From positions 23,658,407 to 23,722,406 of the forward strand of contig OX419338.1 in NCBI GenBank assembly GCA_948470475.1: DNA of 64,000 nt, in the 5' to 3' direction. Numbering within the stretch: the stretch's first letter is position 1; every line of letters starts with the position of its first letter. Under the pieces are notes generated by a model, which saw only the letters and a program-made list of their open reading frames with translations, searched no databases and was not told where the DNA came from. The stretch comes from Galaxea fascicularis. Taxonomy: Eukaryota > Cnidaria > Anthozoa > Scleractinia > Euphylliidae. Positions 60,085 to 64,000 of this stretch are shown here, one piece after another. The translations under genes were made by a program, and so were the position numbers.

Positions 60085-61188
60085 ATGTTCATATGAGAGT
60101 CGCTGATCATGAAGACGTGGCAGTTCATGTTCCCAGAGCCGCTGCAGTCCTACTCGATCTTGAGCTGGACCCCGTCTTTGCTGTTCACGAGGCGCATGCT
60201 GCTGCTGTGCATTCTGTAGTTGGGCATGGACCGCAGATCAATCAAAAGCCCAAACCTGTTCCTTGTGTAAAACTTAGTGAGGTTCATTTTGTTTTTCGCC
60301 TTGACAAAGAAGAAGCTGGCCTCCTCCCAAACATCTTTGGAGCCGATTCCGTTGTTGCACACCCTGTTGGCCGAGCGGTTGACTGTAATGCTGACTTTTG
60401 TCAAGTCGAGTTTCACGTACTTTTCTGAGTCCCCAGCTCCGGCGACATACGGCTCCACAAAGAGGAGCAGGATCCCTTTCAATGACCTTCTCTGGGGGTT
60501 TACCTTGGTGTTCAGTCACGTGTCATTGTTTTTGTGGAATGTGACAACCTCTTCTCACTACACATGGTCGTACAAAAACTCCTTGCCTGCATAATAAACG
60601 TTCTGCGCCTTGTCCACCAAATATTTGCAAGGGTCGGCTCAAACAAAAGGTTGTTGAAGAGGGCTTGGGGGTAAAAGACGCTGTGGTTGGTCAGAATCTA
60701 GTGGTCAAGTTGGAACCGGTACTTTTTCTTGTAAATCGTTTCCAGCTTGCTTTCCTTGCAACTCCCAAAGTTGCCTTGGCCCCTGCGCCTGCTCGGATCT
60801 TGCCTAATCGGTTTGAATGCCCTCAAGCAGCATGTTGTCCTGCTCCTCCTGTGAAAGAAAAAGGTCCTCCCACATTTTGAAAATGTCATAACCAACTGTT
60901 TCCTTCAAAACCCTGCTCGCGTACTGCACAACCACCCTCTCAACCAGAGCACGTTTTGCACGAGGAAGTTGTTGGCGTGGCCCCCGGTAGAGTCGATGTC
61001 AAACAGCAGCATGAGCGATCCGGGCACAAGGACCTCATTGCATTCAGCTTGGGCACCGCAACATACAGCGTCTCGCTGGGTTTAGCTTCGCTGCGATTAA
61101 ACGTGATGTACTTGACCGCGTGTTTGGCTTTCAAAGTGCCAAGGGTTTTCTTGTTGTGCGTCAGCAGAAGATTTGCTTGCACAGCCAT
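60085..61188 (-). pseudogene. Polinton 3 major capsid protein
   Basis: ATG 61188 (MAVQANLLLTHNKKTLGTLK) starts AKHAVKYITFNRSEAKPSETLYVAVPKLN in one frame. Frames then alternate through the middle (IYKKKYRFQLDH near 60700, seen in a minus-strand frame). The C-terminal part 60482-60085 reads KGILLLFVEPY, KYVKLDLTKVSITVNRSANRV, RNRFGLLIDLRSMPNYRMHSSSMRL, with the LDLRS block typical of Polinton MCPs as I recall them. At least six shifts or stops occur. Length and layout fit a double-jelly-roll MCP. Confidence 0.65.
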
Positions 61189-61289
61189 GGATGAAAACTA
61201 TATGTGCCCCAAAATTTGATGTTAAATTGAAAATAAATAGGAGTATACTTGTGGGAAGACAGGTACTGAGATCATAGTCAAAGACAGGT

Positions 61290-62255
61290 ATGGTTTCAAA
61301 TTATCTGCCCGCTTTTTGGCAAAGAACGAAAAACTTCTCGTGCTAAAAGCTGAAAATTTGATTGCGGCAAGAAAACAACAACAAAGAGATTTAAAACACT
61401 GTTTGGCTGTTGAGAGGCAAAAATTAAGACGTGCAAAAAGTGGATGCAGAACTTGAGAAACGAAACCGAGCTCTGCAAAAACTTGAAAACGATCTTGCCC
61501 AAACAAAACCTCAACGTGAGCAGTTGGAAGATGGGGAAGGTTCTGCAATCAAAAACCGTGCAGAAATCGAAAGGAAAAAAATCCTGGAAAATAATCTGAA
61601 AAAAAAACATTGCTGAACAGAAGAAAAAGATCGCAGACCTCCGAAAACAAAACAAAACCAAGGCAAGGGTGGAAAAATCTATAGAAGATAAGTTGCGAAA
61701 ATGAAGGAATGAACGGCTGGCTGGGAAAACGCCCTTGACAGCACACAACCTCTCGATGACCTGAACCAACAAGAAACTGAGCTGGAAGAAAAAATGAAAC
61801 AAGATCAGGCAATGGCAGATAATCCAGAGGCCCCTCCTTCTGAAAAAGAAGCTGCAAGAGAAAGGGTGGCTGACAACCAACAAGAGGTTGCGCACTTGCA
61901 AACACAGATAATGGAAAGAGAAGCCTCTCTTCCTCTTCGTGAAAAGATCAAAGAGATCTCAAAAAAATACAGCGTGACCGTAATTGCGATCGTTCGCGCA
62001 GCCGGTGTCATGATTGGGGCCATCATTGGCATGATTACCAACTCTTTGAAAGCCCTCGGCAAAGGGTTGGGAAACGGGCTGAAAGAGCTTGGGAAAAAAA
62101 TGGCTTCACTTCTGCCAGGTTTGATCAGCTCGATTGTTTCTTTCCTTTTCAAAACTGCTGGCCAGGCTATCGATTTTCTGGCTGAGCACACCTGGCTTCT
62201 TATTCTGAATGAGGCTGCCTTTCTGGTGGATCAGTATGTGAAGAAAAACCGCTGA
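61290..62255 (+). pseudogene. Coiled-coil plus amphipathic membrane protein of Polinton 3
   Basis: Shifted frames from about 61290 encode a long Lys/Glu-rich coiled coil (DAELEKRNRALQKLENDLAQTK near 61437-61505; QQETELEEKMKQDQAM near 61770). The last frame (61794-62255) is clean: LREKIKEISKKYSVTVIAIVRAAGVMIGAIIGMITN, then LKALGKGLGNGLKELGKKMASLLPGLISSIVSFLFKTAGQAIDFLAEHTWLL. The C-terminal half is glycine-rich and hydrophobic, like a membrane-lytic or pore-type segment. I recall this C-terminal type as common in cnidarian Polintons; its role is not established. Confidence 0.6.
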
Positions 62256-62275
62256 GCCCAGCACAGCAAAAGGAA

Positions 62276-63302
62276 CTACACCCCCACAATCACAACAGCC
62301 CCAACCACAACCAGAATTTTGTTCACTTTGTGCACCTCATTTCCAGATCCACCAGGCTGTGTTTGCTCTTTCAGCGTGGTTGGTTCTTTCAGCGTTTCAC
62401 TTGGTGTGGGAGTGCTTAAGGCTGCCGGTTTTTGTGCATTCACGCGATGAATTGGATTTGAAGGGTGACTATTTGGGGGGTTAACCTTTGATGGCCCGCC
62501 CGCCATCAAGTGCAGGGACGATTTTTTTTGTGCCCTGATTCATGTTGTTGTTCACTCCAAGACTCATCCCTGGCCGCGCTTGCTTGAGCTGGTTGTTGTA
62601 GCCCACCACGCTGCCTGTGTTCAGGACCATGTCCAAGTGCACCTTGGCCTCATCCACTGCTAGCTGATAGCGCTGAATGCTTTTGGAAATGTCCAGCATT
62701 CGGCTCGCGTCCTCCAGGGGGGCGAGGAATTCTCTCTGCCCTTCCCTTGCTTGACCGCCGTTTCCGAGAATGCTGCTGTGAACGTTCACCTGCATGCCCA
62801 GGATGCAGTAGACGAAAGCGTTGATTGACTGGTTCAGCTGCTCAAGTTCGGCAGGGGTCAAACCGCTGTCGGGCATGAAACACCCGAACTGCCTGTCTGC
62901 ACCCTGGTCGTTTCTGATGTAATTGAGCTTGTTGCCAGCAGAGTCTGTGCCGCCTCATCTGCGAACCTTTGGCTTGACGGGTTGGACAGGAGCAGTGGGT
63001 ACTGCCATTGCTTTTGAGCAAAGTCACTGTCGCTGTCGCTGTAGTTCTCAAGGATGTAGCTGAGGCCGTGGTTTTGGCCATGGTTGAAACGAAAGTCTGC
63101 AGTTGGATCAACACCGAATTCAGTGCAAATCCTTCTGTACAAAGGCTTTGTTGTATTTGTTGTTTGTTTGGGAAAAGTTCAGGTTGTCGGGCAGGGAGCT
63201 TATTCTCTGGAACCTGCCCATCCCGAAGAGGATTTGCCTTGTTGTAAAATAAATGTGAAGGAGATAAAAGGCACAAACTTTCTGGCTGATGGAGATTTCC
63301 AA
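62276..63302 (-). pseudogene. Polinton 3 virion-type protein with C-terminal anchor, frameshifted
   Basis: The minus frame from about 63302 reads YFTTRQILFGMGRFQRISSLPDNLNFSQTNNKYNKAF. The next (63100-62900) reads DFRFNHGQNHGLSYILENYSDSDSDFAQKQWQYPLLLS, and a third (62876-62481) LTPAELEQLNQSINAFVYCILGMQVNVHSSILG. A last frame (62509-62276) has a Pro/Thr-rich linker and a terminal hydrophobic segment ILVVVGAVVIVGV. These look like successive pieces of one protein of about 340 residues, possibly a minor capsid or penton-type protein (inference from place and memory). Confidence 0.5.
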
Positions 63303-63322
63303 AATGGAGGAGTACTACAGGC

Positions 63323-63736
63323 TTGTTCTCAAACAAATACGAAAAGGCCCAAAAAGCCTTGAACTGGGGCGTTGCAGGGCTCGGGATCACAACAACAGCC
63401 ATGTCTTCACGAGTTGTCACCTCGTTGATCACTGGCGTTGGAATCATTGTAAGAGTGCCTCTCGGTATCGTGGGTGCTGTGTGTGGCCTGGTTTCAGCCG
63501 TTTTGTCAGCTGCCAACAAAAAGGTTGAAAAGAAAGTGAACAAGCACAGCCGCCTCTCCACTCTGGCCGCTGCAAAGCATGACACAATCCGCTCCTTTGT
63601 TTCCCAAGCCCTGGATGACAACAGGGTTTTGGACACAGAGTTCAAACACATTGCACAAGAAATGAAGAGCTACGATCAAATGAAAGAGAAAAAATATGCA
63701 AAAAAAAAAAAAACAAGCTGCTGTGCTGGATCTTGA
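63323..63736 (+). CDS. Glycine-rich membrane protein of Polinton 3
   Basis: An open frame to 63736 with EKAQKALNWGVAGLGITTTAMSSRVVTSLITGVGIIVRVPLGIVGAVCGLVSAVLSAANKK, a long Gly/Val/Ile-rich hydrophobic stretch that could span the membrane twice. A charged helical C-terminus (KHSRLSTLAAAKHDTIRSFVSQALDDNRVLDTEFKHI) follows. No ATG opens this frame; an ATG at 63304 would need a one-base shift. This protein type recurs in coral and Hydra Polintons, by memory. Function unknown. Confidence 0.5.
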   Translation: MFSNKYEKAQKALNWGVAGLGITTTAMSSRVVTSLITGVGIIVRVPLGIVGAVCGLVSAVLSAANKKVEKKVNKHSRLSTLAAAKHDTIRSFVSQALDDNRVLDTEFKHIAQEMKSYDQMKEKKYAKKKKTSCCAGS

Positions 63737-64000
63737 AAAAAATAAAAGAAGGGATTTGGGAAGAATTTTGGAAAAAAAATTGAGGCAACCAGCACCGCTT
63801 TGATCTGAGATTTGAGGGAAACAGCATCAGATTCTATCTGAGTTGCTTGAAGAAACCCCATTTATAGGCGGCCGACACAGCCGTAGCCATGCTTGCATTG
63901 TTCCATGCTGTTTGATGTGCTTTCACAGAACTTTTCACGCCAGCTTGGCAAAAAAATGTGAGACCAATCACTTTTGAGGTTGTTGAAGCAGTCACAAAGC
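63737..64000. other. Continuation of Polinton 3, gene not resolved
   Basis: A minus-strand frame near 63861 (MGFLQATQIESDAVSLKSQIKAVLVAS) looks like the start of another gene, but the rest is low-complexity AT-rich. The element runs off the window edge; no terminal repeat is seen here. Confidence 0.3.

Overview
This window is repeat-rich eukaryotic DNA, most likely from a cnidarian (coral or sea-anemone type). That reading rests on the combination of families present: several unrelated Polinton/Maverick elements (integrated adintovirus-like DNA viruses), Penelope-like elements with GIY-YIG endonuclease, DIRS-type reverse transcriptase, a tRNA-headed SINE and many small TIR transposons. No search could be run, so the taxon is inference. 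Almost all coding sequence belongs to mobile or viral DNA; nearly every gene carries frameshifts, stops or insertions, so these are old copies, not active viruses. Host genes are at most a few exon-like pieces at 27.4-29.3 kb.

Region 1 (0-19.9 kb): a LINE fragment and a 5'-truncated Penelope fragment abut a GC-rich adintovirus-like element. It encodes PolB (+), a PLA2-like protein, small coiled-coil and basic proteins, an A32-type packaging ATPase, an adenain-like protease, a hexon-like major capsid protein, an Arg-rich peptide, three tandem paralogous virion-type proteins, a histone-tail-like protein and an rve integrase with chromodomain (all -). A right-hand block (+) holds a zinc-finger protein, a SLOG-fold protein overlapping a DEDD-exonuclease-like protein, and a RING protein, with a second RING-like ORF on the minus strand. 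Several minus-strand genes have a TATA box 30-75 bp upstream of the start. Catalytic residues are lost in PolB, the ATPase and the protease.

Region 2 (19.9-31.7 kb): mostly non-coding repeats. It has a TTAA-flanked piggyBac-like MITE, a solo end of an AT-rich Polinton (PolB C-terminal half plus terminus), foldback elements, a membrane-protein ORF and Crypton/KIAA1958-like exons.

Region 3 (31.8-64 kb): a nest. A medium-GC Polinton (Polinton 3) begins with a minisatellite and the PolB N-terminus. Its PolB gene is split by a complete AT-rich Polinton (Polinton 2, 33136-54669) with matching terminal inverted repeats. Polinton 2 carries PolB at one end and integrase at the other, with a VLTF3-like remnant, membrane protein, fibre-like genes, ATPase fragment, MCP and PLA2-like protein between. 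It has itself been invaded by a Penelope copy with an internal inversion, a 385-bp tandem array carrying tRNA-Thr-like genes, two inverted copies of a TIR transposon (one holding a TTAA element that holds a TA element), a CAGTG-ended MITE inside the integrase, and a palindromic Penelope element with a 15-bp target duplication around an assembly gap. Polinton 3 resumes at 54.67 kb with PolB (palm deleted), integrase, membrane proteins, ATPase, MCP, a coiled-coil/membrane protein and others, and runs off the right edge.
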